Below are positions 1 to 9,637 of a stretch of DNA of 64,000 nucleotides, in pieces (the first letter of the stretch is position 1; every line of letters begins with the position of its first letter). The DNA is from Tuctoria greenei. Taxonomy: Eukaryota > Streptophyta > Magnoliopsida > Poales > Poaceae. The stretch lies in NCBI GenBank assembly GCA_036927565.1, contig JAYESD010000001.1, positions 115,549,110 through 115,613,109 on the forward strand, given 5' to 3'. The notes beneath the pieces were generated by a model. The model was not told the origin of the DNA. It did no database searches and saw nothing but the letters and a program-made list of their open reading frames with translations. Made by a program: the position numbers and the translations under genes.

Positions 1-325
1 ATTTTCATAAAGTATGCACATATGACTCAAAAATACATCAAGCAACAAGATAATTATTCATGTGTGCATTCTTTATGGTGGGATGCATACTAACAACATG
101 AATGCATTAAGAATCACAGATTTTGCATTGATCAACTAATATCAAGTGAATATGGCATTTCAGGAGCAAAAATTCAGATTTCATCACACACTTGCAAATT
201 AATTGAGCAATTTAACACAGGACCAAACGTGATATGAAAATAGTGTTAAACAAAATACAATCACAATTAAAAATACATAGAGAGCTCTCTCCTCGCATCC
301 TATTCAGCTAAAGCTAAGACTAGAG
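1..325. other. Non-coding 3' region of copia A
   Basis: AT-rich sequence beyond the polypurine tract of element A. I see no ORF, no match to the element's own LTR (which would begin on the minus strand as TGAAAGTACATC) and no RNA gene. The 3' LTR presumably starts further left. Confidence 0.5.
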
Positions 326-349
326 ACTCCCCCTCAATCTCTCCCCTTT
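326..349 (-). other. Polypurine tract region of copia A
   Basis: On the minus strand this reads as two purine runs, AAAGGGGAGAGA and then GAGGGGGAGT, 40-70 bp past the end of ORF3. Runs of this kind prime plus-strand DNA synthesis next to the 3' LTR. In SIRE-type elements several such tracts are common, so the functional one may lie further left. Confidence 0.6.
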
Positions 350-392
350 GGCATCAAGACACCAAAAAGAGAGAGAGGAAGGTCCTAGGGCT

Positions 393-1955
393 TCACTCTT
401 CACTGTCAGTCCTCTCGTCGTCTTCATCGTCTTCATCGCTTTCCGCTTGACGAGGTTGAGAGGGAGGAGGAGGAGCGGAGCTGCTCGAGCCCCCAATGCC
501 AAAGTAGGCAAGCTCGGAGGTAGTCAAGGGGCTGAGCTCAGTGATGTCTGGATCAGAATCTTCAGAAAGTACTAGAGATCCAATTGGGTTGATCTCCAGC
601 TTCTCACTCAGCTGCTTCACATTGGCTTTTATGTACCTCATGTTCTCCTTCCTCTTCTGATTTAGCTTGTGAAGCTTCACTTCAGTTTTCTTGCATGAGG
701 AGAAAATTGCAGCCAAGTACTTGAGGATCCCACTGGCGGATCCTTTCTGAGGGACTACTCTGGAGGGAGGAGGAGCCCTAGCAGCTTCTTCTTGCCTTGC
801 CGGTGCCTCGGGGCTTGAGGCCAGCGATGGAGCAGCCTGGACACTCACTGGCTGAGGCTTCTGAGGCCTCAGTGGAGTGTGCTCCACATCCTTCACAAAC
901 TCGATCCCTTTGATCTTCTCAATCATAAACATCAAGTAAGGGGCATAGCCATAGGATCGGTTGGGGGTACTTGAGATATTGACCATATCATTCCAAATAT
1001 AGTCTGCAACATCAAACTGTCTCCTCTTGCTTATGACCTTCATCAGGGTCCGGAGGTAGCCTTGCACACTCCCTGCATCCCCATCCTTGGGGGCAATGGT
1101 CTTCCTGAGGACTCTGTTGAGGACCACAAAGAAAGGCTTCATATTCTTTGTGGAGGGAGGAACATACTTAGAGTTGGGCTCATACATGAACTTCATTCCA
1201 TCCCTCTCAATGACCCCAATGTTGTGGATAATGAGGTGATCATGTTCTTCAGAGTCAAGGTGCAGCAGGCTGGCAAACTCTTCCTAAGTAATAGAATACT
1301 TGGATCCATGAGTCATCCAAGTCACACTTTCTTCGTCTTCGCTTGAGAAGTGGCACGTTGCATAAAATTGTGCTATCACTTCATCATTCCAGTTGTGTCT
1401 GAAGGCAAAGAGATCCTTCAGACCATGTCTCTCTGCAGCTGCTATCACTTCATCAAAGGCTGCACATTTCTTCTTCTCAAGGTAGGCCCAGTCAATCCAT
1501 TGACTGCGCACCACCGGGGTCTTCATCGGCAAGTAGACCAACTTGTAGAAGTCAGCATGGAAATTTGACCAAAATTTGCCATCAGCTGCTTGCTTGGGCC
1601 TTGCATAGCAATCAAGACTTCTCAGCTTTGCAGCCACTTCGCTGCCCTTGCCAGTGAATCTTTACTCATTAGGTTCCCGGACCCCTTCTGTGGGAGTATG
1701 CAGCTTCAGGGGCCCAACAGGCCCTATGGCAACCCCCTTGCCCTTCCCTTTTGCTTGTCGAAGGTCGCTTGTAGACAGAGCAGCCTTCGAGGCAGGCTTC
1801 TTGGCAAGGACCTTCCTCCGAACCTGGGGAGGGGAAGGAGCAGGCTCGGAAGGTCTTTCTTGGCGTTTCTTGCCAAGACCCGCCGAGGACCGAGGTGCCA
1901 CCTCGTGATCCAACTCGGCCTCGAAATCGGAGATTTCGTTGTCGGAGCTCGACAT
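393..1955 (-). pseudogene. Extra ORF (ORF3) of copia A, putative plant transposon protein
   Basis: One reading frame of about 520 codons runs from an ATG at 1955 to a stop at 393. It is broken only by in-frame stops at 1664-1662 and 1286-1284; the second looks like CAG to TAG. The first ~100 residues are basic and Ser/Pro-rich. The middle (about residues 105-260) has the Trp- and aromatic-rich pattern of the 'putative plant transposon protein' family, including FYAT and WMT motifs. The C-terminal part has a Pro/Ala-rich linker, a short helical Lys-rich stretch and a strongly acidic Asp/Glu tail. It sits downstream of pol, where SIRE-type elements keep an envelope-like or accessory gene. I see no clear signal peptide or membrane segment, so an envelope role is not supported. 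Its function is unknown. Confidence 0.75.
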
Positions 1956-2069
1956 GATCTGAGAATGAATGATCAAGAGAAAGGACAAGTTATACAAGGT
2001 ATTGGTGAGGTAAGATGGCAATGGAAAGCATTAGGGAATTAAAGAATTATGTTTTGGTTCAGAAACAAT

Positions 2070-2692
2070 GGACTTGTCCGGTGCATAGGCACGGACTAGT
2101 CCGGGGGACCGGACTTGTCCGTACCTGGACCGGACTAGTCCGGTGTTCATCTGCAAAAACCTAACAGACTTGACAAAAAATGATCCCTAAGGTAAAACTA
2201 GTCTATCATAAACATAGCACATCAACTAGACATGTAACTAGTGAAGAATGCTAGGCCAAACGATAAGCAATAGAGAAATTGGTGATTTCTTAGGGTTTTG
2301 AAGAAAATTTACCAAGAAATCAAAGAAAGCTTGAGATTTTGGGGGTTGGAGGCCGGACTTGTCCGCTAACTTCAATCCCTGAGTCTTCAAGCTTGATCTC
2401 CGCCCAAGATTGAGGCTTTTCGACGGAGGAATCAAGGATTCGCCTTGGGAGCTCGAGCGTAAGAGAGAGAAAGCTTGGGGGCGAGTGTGGGGTGAAGGGA
2501 TTAGGGTTTGGTGGCGGCTAGGGATATGGACACGAAAAATCGGACAAGTCCGGACATGACCGGACTAGTCCGAAGTCATCCAGGGACCTATATCGGACTA
2601 GTCTGTGGCCTGTTGGACTAGTCCGGCCTACCTGGCACTCTGCGGACTAGTCTGCAAGGGCGGACTAGTCCGAGTAACCACGGACTTGTCCG
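2070..2692. repeat. CGGACTAGTCCG palindrome clusters between pol and ORF3 of copia A
   Basis: The gap between ORF3 and pol (1956-2937) is non-coding. It holds 12 copies of the 12-bp palindrome or close variants, starting at about 2070, 2092, 2110, 2131, 2354, 2541, 2561, 2594, 2614, 2643, 2661 and 2681. Neighbouring sites in a cluster are 18-22 bp apart, start to start. The rest of the spacer shows nothing recognisable. Confidence 0.85.
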
Positions 2693-2937
2693 TGGTCACC
2701 AGGAAAGAATTGCATAGCCCATTCATATATATTTGAAGGTTTAATAATTGAGAGTAGAGAGGCAAAACAATTCAAATAATCTTGATGAATTTGACCAGTA
2801 AGCAAACAACAATCATACTATGATCAAAAATTCATCAAGATCTAATAATTGACATAGTTTTTCGAGAGAAAAATGAAGAGGGATGATTTTCACAATTCAA
2901 TCAATATTTTGAAGCAATCATACAGGTATGCAACTTT

Positions 2938-3810
2938 TCAAGCCACACTCCGAGAATCAAGAATGTTTAGCTCATTTCGGAGTTCGCAAAAACGTTTTTC
3001 ATCAAGTGGCTTGGTGAATATGTCGGCCAATTGTTTTTGGGTGTTGACATGAGAGATGGATATGTCTCCTTTCATGGAATGGTCTCTCAAGAAATGGTGT
3101 CTTATGTCAATGTGTTTAGTCCTAGAGTGCTCAACTGGATTGTGGGCTATTTTAATGGCACTCTCATTATCCCAAAGGAGAGGAATACGGTTCATATTGT
3201 AACCGTAATCCCTTAGAGTTTGTCGCATCCAAAGGAGTTGTGCACAACAACTCCCGGCTGCAACATACTCCGCTTCGGCTGTGGATAATGCAATGGAATT
3301 CTGTTTCTTGGATGACCAAGAAACTAAGGATCTTCCTAGGAATTGGCAAGTGCCGGAAGTGCTTTTTCTATCAACTTTGCACCCGGCATAATCTGCATCG
3401 GAATACCCAATGAGATTGAATTTTGAGCCTTTTGGGTACCAAAGACCAAGATTGGGTGTATGAACTAAATATCTTAGGATTCTCTTTACGGCTGTCAAAT
3501 GACATTCCTTAGGGTTGGCTTGAAATCTTGCACACAAACATACACTCAACATAATATCTGGCCTAGATGCACATAAGTAAAGTAAAGATCCAATCATGGA
3601 GCGATATACCTTTTGGTCGACGCTCGGTCCATCTTCATTGAGATCCAAGTGGCCATTTGTAGCCATGGGAGTCTTTATGGGCTTTGCCTTGTCCATGCCA
3701 AACTTCTTGAGTATGTCCTTCGTGTACTTGGTTTGGCTTATGAATGTTCCCTCCTTTTGTTGCCGCACTTGGAATCCCAAAAAGTACTTCAATTCTCCCA
3801 TCATTGACAT
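2938..3810 (-). pseudogene. pol of copia A: end of reverse transcriptase and RNase H
   Basis: This is the C-terminal part of the copia polyprotein, about 290 residues. It begins at the MSMMGELKYFLG block that follows the RT palm. It continues through the connection region ([22 protein letters not shown]) into RNase H: DADYAGC near residue 140, KSTSGTC, the STAEAEYVA block carrying a catalytic Glu, and DNESAI. It ends with the conserved ADIFTKPL tail. RNase H removes the RNA strand of the RNA-DNA hybrid during reverse transcription. The frame is separated from the upstream RT by a frameshift between about 3810 and 3856. The core RNase H motifs remain readable. Confidence 0.9.
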
Positions 3811-3855
3811 TTCAAATCTATCTGTTATAATTTTACTAAACTCTTCACAGAAAGA

Positions 3856-5412
3856 TTAGTTAGTTGATCCAAAAATTATATCATCAACATAGATTTGGCA
3901 AATAAAAAGATCATTATCCAGATTTTTTGTGAATAATGTATAGTCTACTTTGCCAATTTGAAAACCATTTTCAATTAAAAAATCTCTAAGACACTCATAC
4001 CAAGCTCTAGGAGCTTGTTTGAGGCCATAGAGAGCCTTATGCAGTTTATACACGTGGTCGGGGAACTCTTCGTCTTCAAATTCGGGTGGTTGCTCCATGT
4101 ACACCTCTTCCTTGATTGGTCCGTTGAGGAAGGCGCTTTTCACGTCCATTTGGTACAGCTTGAAATCATGGTGAGTAGCATATGCAAGTAATATTCTAAT
4201 TGATTCAAGCCTAGCTACTGGAGCAAAAGTCTCATCGAAATCCAAACCTTCGACTTGTGAGTAACCTTTGGCCACAAGTCGTGCCTTGTTTCTTGTCACC
4301 ACCCCGTGTTCGTCTTGTTTGTTGCGGAAGACCCACTTGGTGCCCACAATATTTGCATTGGGTCTTTCCACAAGTTCCCAAACCTCGTTTCTCTTGAAAT
4401 TGTTCAACTCTTCTTGCATTGCCACCACCCAGTCCGGATCCTTCAATGCATCCTCAGTCCCGCGGGGTTCCAAAAAGGAGACAAACGAGTAATGTTCACA
4501 GAAATTTGCTATACGAGATCTAGTGGTTACTCCCTTTTGGATGTCGCTGATGATGTTGTCGATTGGATGATCCCTTTGAATGCATTGGTGTACTCTTGGG
4601 TGTGGCACTTGGGGGGTCGTATGTTGGTGATCATCTACTTCTCCCCCTGAGTTGTTGTCCTCGTTGATTTGTTGATCATGTTCATATTCCTGTGATTGGT
4701 CTTGTATCGAGGCTCCCCCTGAATTGTTGATCTCCTCTTGTGGTTCACTTTCCTCTTGTATTTGTGACGATGACTCTTGTGGTCGTACTTCGCCTAGACC
4801 CATCCTCTTCAATGCTTGATAGGGAGATTCCTCTTTACCTAATTCACATTGATCAACTTGCTCCTTTTGGGAGCCATTAGTTTCATCGAACACTAGGTCA
4901 CGCGCCACTTCAACAAGTATGGAGGCCTTGTTGAAAACACGATAGGCGTAAGTGTTCGAATCATAACCAAGCAAGAAACCTTCATCGGACTTCGAAGCGA
5001 ACTTTGAAGTCCTGGGCTTCTTGTTCAAAATGTAGCAAGGAGAACCAAAAACTCGAAAATATGAAACGTTCGGTTTGTTACCGGTGAGTAGCTCATAGGG
5101 GGTCTTCTTTAGTAGTCGATGAAGGTAGATTCGATTTGTGGCATGGCGAGCGGTGTTGATTGCTTCCGCCCAAAATCGATCCGAAGTCTTGTATTCATCG
5201 AGCATTGTTCTTGCCATCTCTATGAGCGTTCGGTTCTTCCTTTCGGCAACTCCATTTTGTTGTGGAGAGTATGGTGCTGATAATTCGTGCTTGATTCCTT
5301 CCTCATCAAGGTACTCCTCCACAAACATCCTCCTTTCTCCGGTCATGTGGTTGGTGCATCCACTGTCTAGCACCCATTTGGATCCACCGGAGGAGTAGGC
5401 CTGCAAAAACAA
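3856..5412 (-). pseudogene. pol of copia A: protease remnant fused to partial integrase, plus RT
   Basis: This ORF starts in the protease active site ([10 protein letters not shown] near residue 18) but then jumps within a few residues to the C-terminal half of the integrase core ([17 protein letters not shown]). The rest of the protease, the zinc-binding pre-integrase domain and the integrase catalytic aspartates are missing. The junction is in frame, so it reads as one clean ORF. Downstream are the copia integrase C-terminal motifs ([14 protein letters not shown]), an acidic linker, and RT motifs ([40 protein letters not shown], and the catalytic YVDD near the end). RT copies element RNA into DNA. 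The deletion makes this copy dependent on proteins from other elements. Confidence 0.88.
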
Positions 5413-5742
5413 TTACGCTTTGGTTTTAGGTACCCAAGCTTGCTTGGGTCCTTGGAGGTTAGTAACAATACATTTGGGCACCCACACATGGGATTTTGTG
5501 TTCCCGTGGCGTGGCCCAGCATAATAAGCATACACTTTACCAACATTATTTTTCATTAATACATAAGAAGCATCAAAGGTTTTAAATGAGAGTTGCTGTT
5601 GATTATGGGTCGGACTAGTCTGTGTGACCGGACTTGTCCGGATGTCCGGACTTGTCCGGACCACAACCGGACTAGTCCGGTTTTCATGAGAGTTCAGGTT
5701 TTTAGTTTTCGAGTTACCAGGTTGTGAGGGTCCTCCCTTCAC
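5413..5742 (-). pseudogene. gag-pol linker of copia A containing Arg-Thr-Ser-Pro repeats
   Basis: A frame of 109 codons between gag and protease. It lies immediately upstream of the pol frame and in a different register from the end of gag. About residues 20-45 are four Thr-Ser-Pro repeats, three of them Arg-Thr-Ser-Pro and one Gln-Thr-Ser-Pro, each encoded by one copy of the CGGACTAGTCCG family. The remainder (KTFDASYVL, HVWVPK) resembles the variable stretch that precedes copia proteases. I recognise no catalytic function. Between 5743 and 5878 no frame is clearly open, so a frameshift separates it from gag. Confidence 0.65.
5611..5679 (-). repeat. Four palindromes inside the coding region of copia A
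   Basis: Sites start at 5611, 5629, 5647 and 5668, with steps of 18, 18 and 21 bp. All four are in the same reading register on the minus strand, so each gives (Arg/Gln)-Thr-Ser-Pro. The equal spacing in whole codons keeps the frame open. Confidence 0.85.
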
Positions 5743-5878
5743 AAAGGTAATCCTTCCCTTGTTATTCTTATGATTTCCAGCTCTTTGCTTTCCATCATAA
5801 GAGTAACCAATGCCATACTTGACATTTGGAGGTCATTGGACCAAATATGCACTACGTGCATAGTTGATCCTCTCCTTG

Positions 5879-7825
5879 TCAAACATTACACATTGGGTAG
5901 GATTTTTGTCCTTTGTGGAGGTAGAATTTTCTTTCAAACCTGGTGTTAATTTTATCACATTTGCAAATATGAGCGATATTAGTTGAAGTGGGTTGAGAAG
6001 GTAGGCTTGAAGAGGAGGAAGGTTCACTAAGCTTGAGTGACTCAACCTGCACTTCAAGAATCTTGTTGACCTTGATTAGGTCATCAAGTTGATCCTTGAT
6101 TGCAACGTTTGAGTTGGTTAACTCCAAGCAAGTTTTCTTGCTTGAAGCTAGCTCAAGCTCTAGTGAGTGGTTTCTCTCCTTTTCAAGAACTAGAAGATTG
6201 TCAAGTTTGACATGCTTCTCCTTTTGGGAAATAATCATGTCTTCTTGACGATCAATTAGCTCTTCCTTCTCAACAAGTTGGTTAAGCAAGAATTTCATTT
6301 TAGCAGCAGTTTTTCTATCTAAGCCGATTAGCATATCTTCATCATCACTATCTAGATCATCACTTGAGTAAGAATGCAAGGAAGGAGTTTTGATGTTTAC
6401 CTTGCGTTTACCTTCCTTAGCCATGAGAAAAGTTCCATTTGCCTTCTTTGCACCGAGCGTGGGGAAGAGTGTGGGTTTCTTGGACATGCTTTCAATGGCT
6501 ATGCTAGCCATTTCTTCTTCATCGGACGATGAGGACTCATCGTTTGAGTCCCATTCCTTTCTGATGTGTGCTTGTTCAACTTGTTTCTTCTTCTTGAAGA
6601 ATTTCTTCGGTTGAGGCTTGGACTCTTTACTCTTCTTCTTGTTGTCCTCATACGGGCAATCGACTATAAAGTGATTGTATTCACCACAATTATAGCATGC
6701 CCGCCTCATCTTCGGCTTTGTCTTCTCCTTGTATTTTCCTTCACTCGATTTTGCTCCTTGTCTTTTCTTCATAATTCTTTTGAACTTCTTCATGAACAAA
6801 ATCATATCTTCTTCGTCCAGCTCGCTGCTTTCATCATCGCTGTCCTCCTCAAGCTGTGCTTCTCTTGCTTCTTTGGATAGAGGCTTGAGTGAGGACTTTA
6901 GGGCAACTCCCTTCTTCTTAGCTGATGTGAGATCGGCTATTTCTTTTACGTGCTTGGCTTGCTTCTCCATCATCTCAAAGTTGATGATTTTGCCAAGCAG
7001 TTCATCCGGAGTCATTTTCTTGTACCCGGGACTTTCTCGGATCATAGAACAAAGTGTGACGTTGCGAGGCATAAAGGCTCTAAGGATGAGCTTTACAACC
7101 TCGTGGTCATTCCACTTTTTGCTCCCATATGATCGAACCTTGTTCACAAGAGTCTTCAGTCTGTTGTACATGTCCTGGGGAGACTCATCTTCCTCAATCG
7201 CGAACCTTCCTAGTTCGCCTTCAATCATTTCAATCTTTGCCTCCCGCACATGTCGGTCACCTTCATGTGCTGTCTGTAGTGTGTCCCAGATTTATTTGGC
7301 AATTTCCAATCCGTCCACCTTTGTGAATTCATCTCGACTTAGAGATGAGGTGATAACGGCTGCGGCTTGGGCATTCCTGTGAATGGCTTGCTCTTGACTT
7401 GGCGTGAGCTCTTCATCGTCATCAGGGATGTTTATTCCTGTGCACACAATATGCCATAAACTTGGGTTAAGGGAAATCAAGTGCATCTTCATATTTTGCC
7501 TCCACATGGAGTAATCACTCCCATCGAAGTGTGGGGCTTTTCCGAGAGGAATAGATAGATAATGATTGTTATTAGAGTTTAAACGGTCATAATTAAAAGG
7601 ATATCGGGAGTAGTCGGTGTGACTACTCCCCTTCTTCTTTTCTTCGACTTTAGATTTCCCTTTGGAAAGCGCTTTCTTTCTAAGGAGTGCTTTTAGCTCC
7701 AATGTCTCCTCATCATCATCATCGAAGTCTTGAATGGCTTCGAGATACTTTTCAAGCTTTTGGTGCTTGTCATTGTTCATTTCTTCCTGGTTGTTGATTT
7801 TCTGGACTTCCTTCATGTCCGACAT
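5879..7825 (-). pseudogene. gag: gag of copia A
   Basis: The capsid/nucleocapsid gene packages element RNA into virus-like particles. I chose the ATG at 7825; the frame remains open upstream into the primer site but without an ATG there. A single TAA at 7294-7292 (context AK-stop-IWDTL, likely once a Lys codon) splits one frame of about 648 codons. After a charged N-terminus come the copia gag landmarks: FDGSDYSMWRQNM (SxWxxxM type) near residue 110, IWDTLQ, and the YNRLKTLVNKVRSYG core. A CX2CX4HX4C zinc knuckle (CYNCGEYNHFIVDC) follows near 6690, then a Lys-rich stretch and a long acidic, coiled-coil C-terminus with Leu/Glu heptads. The long coiled-coil tail is typical of SIRE-like gag. Confidence 0.88.
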
Positions 7826-7863
7826 GATCTCTTCGAGTGGTTGCACTCTTTCTTGAAGAACCC

Positions 7864-7875
7864 GCTCTGATACCA
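7864..7875 (-). other. Primer-binding site of copia A (initiator Met-tRNA)
   Basis: On the minus strand this reads TGGTATCAGAGC, complementary to the 3' end of plant initiator methionyl tRNA. It lies six bases inside the 5' LTR edge and fixes that edge at 7882. Confidence 0.9.
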
Positions 7876-7967
7876 ATTGAATGTAGGCCTAGAGGGGGGT
7901 GAATAGGCCTTTTTGATTTTTCTTGGTTCCTGTAGCACTTCAACAACAATGTCAAAAACAGATATAT

Positions 7968-7999
7968 CGGACTAGTCCGGTAAAGTGCGGACTAGTCCG
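7968..7999. repeat. Palindrome pair in the R/U5 part of the copia A LTR
   Basis: Two perfect CGGACTAGTCCG sites start at 7968 and 7988, 20 bp apart. They lie near the LTR's transcribed end, separate from the main array upstream of the TATA box. Confidence 0.85.
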
Positions 8000-8647
8000 G
8001 ATTTCACGGGCTAGGTTGATCAAGTTAGGTCAATTTGATTGTTTTGTAGACGTTTGCAGCGGAAATATAAACTTTAATAACAGTTCAATAGTTGTATGTC
8101 AAGTTCTATTGCAAGTATGATTCTTGTTCAACTATTTAACTTGAATTCAACAAAATGAATCAAACCCTAGATAATGTTGATCAACTAGAATGATGAACAC
8201 AAACGAACAAGACACAAGACTTATCCCGTGGTTCAGCTACCACGAAGGCAACCTACATCCACGTTGAGGAGCCCACAAAAGGACCAGGTCTTCACCAACC
8301 CTTCCCTCGTCGGATCGCCACGAAGGCCAATCCTCTTCCACTAATCACACAGGGGTAAATCACCAAGTTGAAGGGGCGATCTCACAAGTTGAGAGCTGCC
8401 TTGATTACAAGTTTCAAGACCACCAATAACACACTTCGAAATATACAAATTGAGATACAAGAGTGTGTTAGAGATTCAAACCAAGAGCTCAATCGTGTGC
8501 CAAGTGCCTCTCTAATGATCTACAAGTGATCTTCAATGGATTGATTGATTTTGCACTTAATTTCGTGGAGAGAGATGGTTTTTGAGTCTCTTGGGAGGTG
8601 TGACGGCGCTAGGGTTCGAGAGTAGGTGAAAGTGGGCCGTGCACCTC

Positions 8648-8655
8648 TATTTATA
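8648..8655 (-). promoter_or_regulatory. TATA box of copia A LTR
   Basis: TATAAATA on the minus strand in a GC-richer context (followed by GAGGTGCACGG). It lies about 40 bp downstream of the nearest palindrome. It is the best core promoter candidate in this LTR. Confidence 0.65.
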
Positions 8656-8693
8656 TGGGGTTTCTAAAAGTTACCGTTAGGGTTCAGAAAGAT

Positions 8694-9122
8694 GGGACTA
8701 GTCCGTGGTGGTGACCGGACTAGTCCGGTGTGCTGTGCAAAGCAAACCCTAAGTGTCCAGGAATATCGGACTAGTCCGGTTAAAAACGGACTTGTCCGAT
8801 TTCGCTGCTGGAAATCTTCGGACTAGTCCGATTGCCATCGGACTTGTCCGGACCTGTAAAACCCTAAGTGTTTAGGATGACAAGTCCGCACTTGGAGGAC
8901 TTGTCCGATTTAGATCAGAGTGTATATCGGACTAGTCCGTGTAAACACCGGACTTGTCCGAAGTGGATCAGAAAGTATATCGGACTAGTCCGGGTCACAA
9001 CGGACTTGTCCGATTTTGTGAGACTTGTGCATTGTTTTGAGGATTAGTCCGCACTGGGGAGGACTAGTCTGAAGTGGAACAGAAAGATATCGGACTAGTC
9101 CGGATGATATCGGACTAGTCCG
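8694..9122. repeat. U3 array of 16 CGGACTAGTCCG-type palindromes, copia A
   Basis: Sites (12 bp each, some with one or two mismatches) start at 8694, 8716, 8767, 8787, 8819, 8839, 8877, 8896, 8928, 8949, 8981, 9001, 9040, 9060, 9091 and 9111. They form pairs with 19-22 bp between starts. Pairs follow each other at 51-53 bp, with exceptions of 58, 59 and 73 bp. Most spacers between pairs are 19-20 bp. The array lies directly upstream of the TATA box in the direction of transcription, so it is well placed to be an enhancer or repressor region. Confidence 0.9.
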
Positions 9123-9449
9123 GTCCTGTATAGCTTTGTGCATTGTGTGTGTGTGATTAAATGAGATTGAGCTCTTGGGTGTGTTTCCTTAACACACTCC
9201 ATACATACTAAACTACTAATTTCTTCTCCTTGAGCTCAAATTCATTTTCCTTCTCAATTTCCCTCTTTTTGGCACCTTGCTCATTTTTCATCATTTTCCT
9301 GCATTCATCTCAACAAAAGGATTAGGATCCCAATTGCTTGTCATAAATCATCCAAAACCCACAAGGGAGTCCTAGATGTACTTTCACCATCCCAAGTGGT
9401 GTTGTTTCGTCCATCCCAACAGAGTGTGATCGAAAAAACTTATTCCGAG

Positions 9450-9620
9450 GTTGAGTGCAGGATGAAGATGAGTCAATCGTGGGGTTATAGATGTGTTCAA
9501 CCTAAATTTATGTGTAGAGTAAAGATGCACCATTCCAGAGGATGAAGATGTGACCATTCCAAAGTTGTGCAGAGTGAAGATGTTACCATTCTGGAGGTGT
9601 AGATGTGCACACCTCAAATG
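9450..9620. repeat. Degenerate minisatellite near the left end of element C
   Basis: The phrase GAAGATGTKACCATTC and its variants recur three to four times at roughly 35-40 bp, with AGATGTG between them. It lies between copia A and the extra ORF of element C. It may be part of the first exon of that ORF, but no long open frame remains. Confidence 0.4.
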
Positions 9621-9637
9621 TATCCCAAACTGTGTGA

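Larger units (their letters stand above)
1..9386 (-). mobile_element. Ty1/copia element A (SIRE/Maximus-like), left end outside window
   Basis: Read on the minus strand, the order is 5' LTR (7882-9386), Met-tRNA primer site, gag, protease remnant, partial integrase, reverse transcriptase, RNase H, a long spacer, an extra ORF and a polypurine tract. The integrase-before-RT order is diagnostic of Ty1/copia. The long gag with acidic coiled-coil tail and the additional ORF after RNase H fit the SIRE/Maximus lineage of plants. The 3' LTR is not in the window. The bases flanking the LTR on the right are CCATC (9387-9391), but the matching target duplication cannot be checked. Gag, pol and ORF3 all carry disabling changes, and pol has lost an internal block, so the copy cannot move by itself. 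It appears to have landed in Tat element C. Confidence 0.9.
7882..9386 (-). repeat. 5' LTR of copia A
   Basis: About 1505 bp, bounded by TGAAAGTACATC at the right (the LTR start on the minus strand) and by GGCCTACA at the left, next to the primer site. It contains a TATA box at 8648-8655, a U3 array of 16 palindromes upstream of that TATA box, and one further pair of palindromes in the transcribed part at 7968-7999. No other copy of this LTR is in the window. Confidence 0.88.

Noticed and set aside
393..1955. Envelope protein identity for ORF3
   Set aside because: No signal peptide, transmembrane segment or coiled coil of the fusion type. The domain pattern fits the putative plant transposon family instead.
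8694..9122. CRISPR-like array (short repeats, regular spacers)
   Set aside because: Repeats are 12-bp palindromes, spacers are 8-20 bp and related to one another, and the context is a plant LTR without cas genes.
5413..9386. A complete, active copia element
   Set aside because: Stops in gag, a frameshift before protease and the internal pol deletion rule out autonomy.
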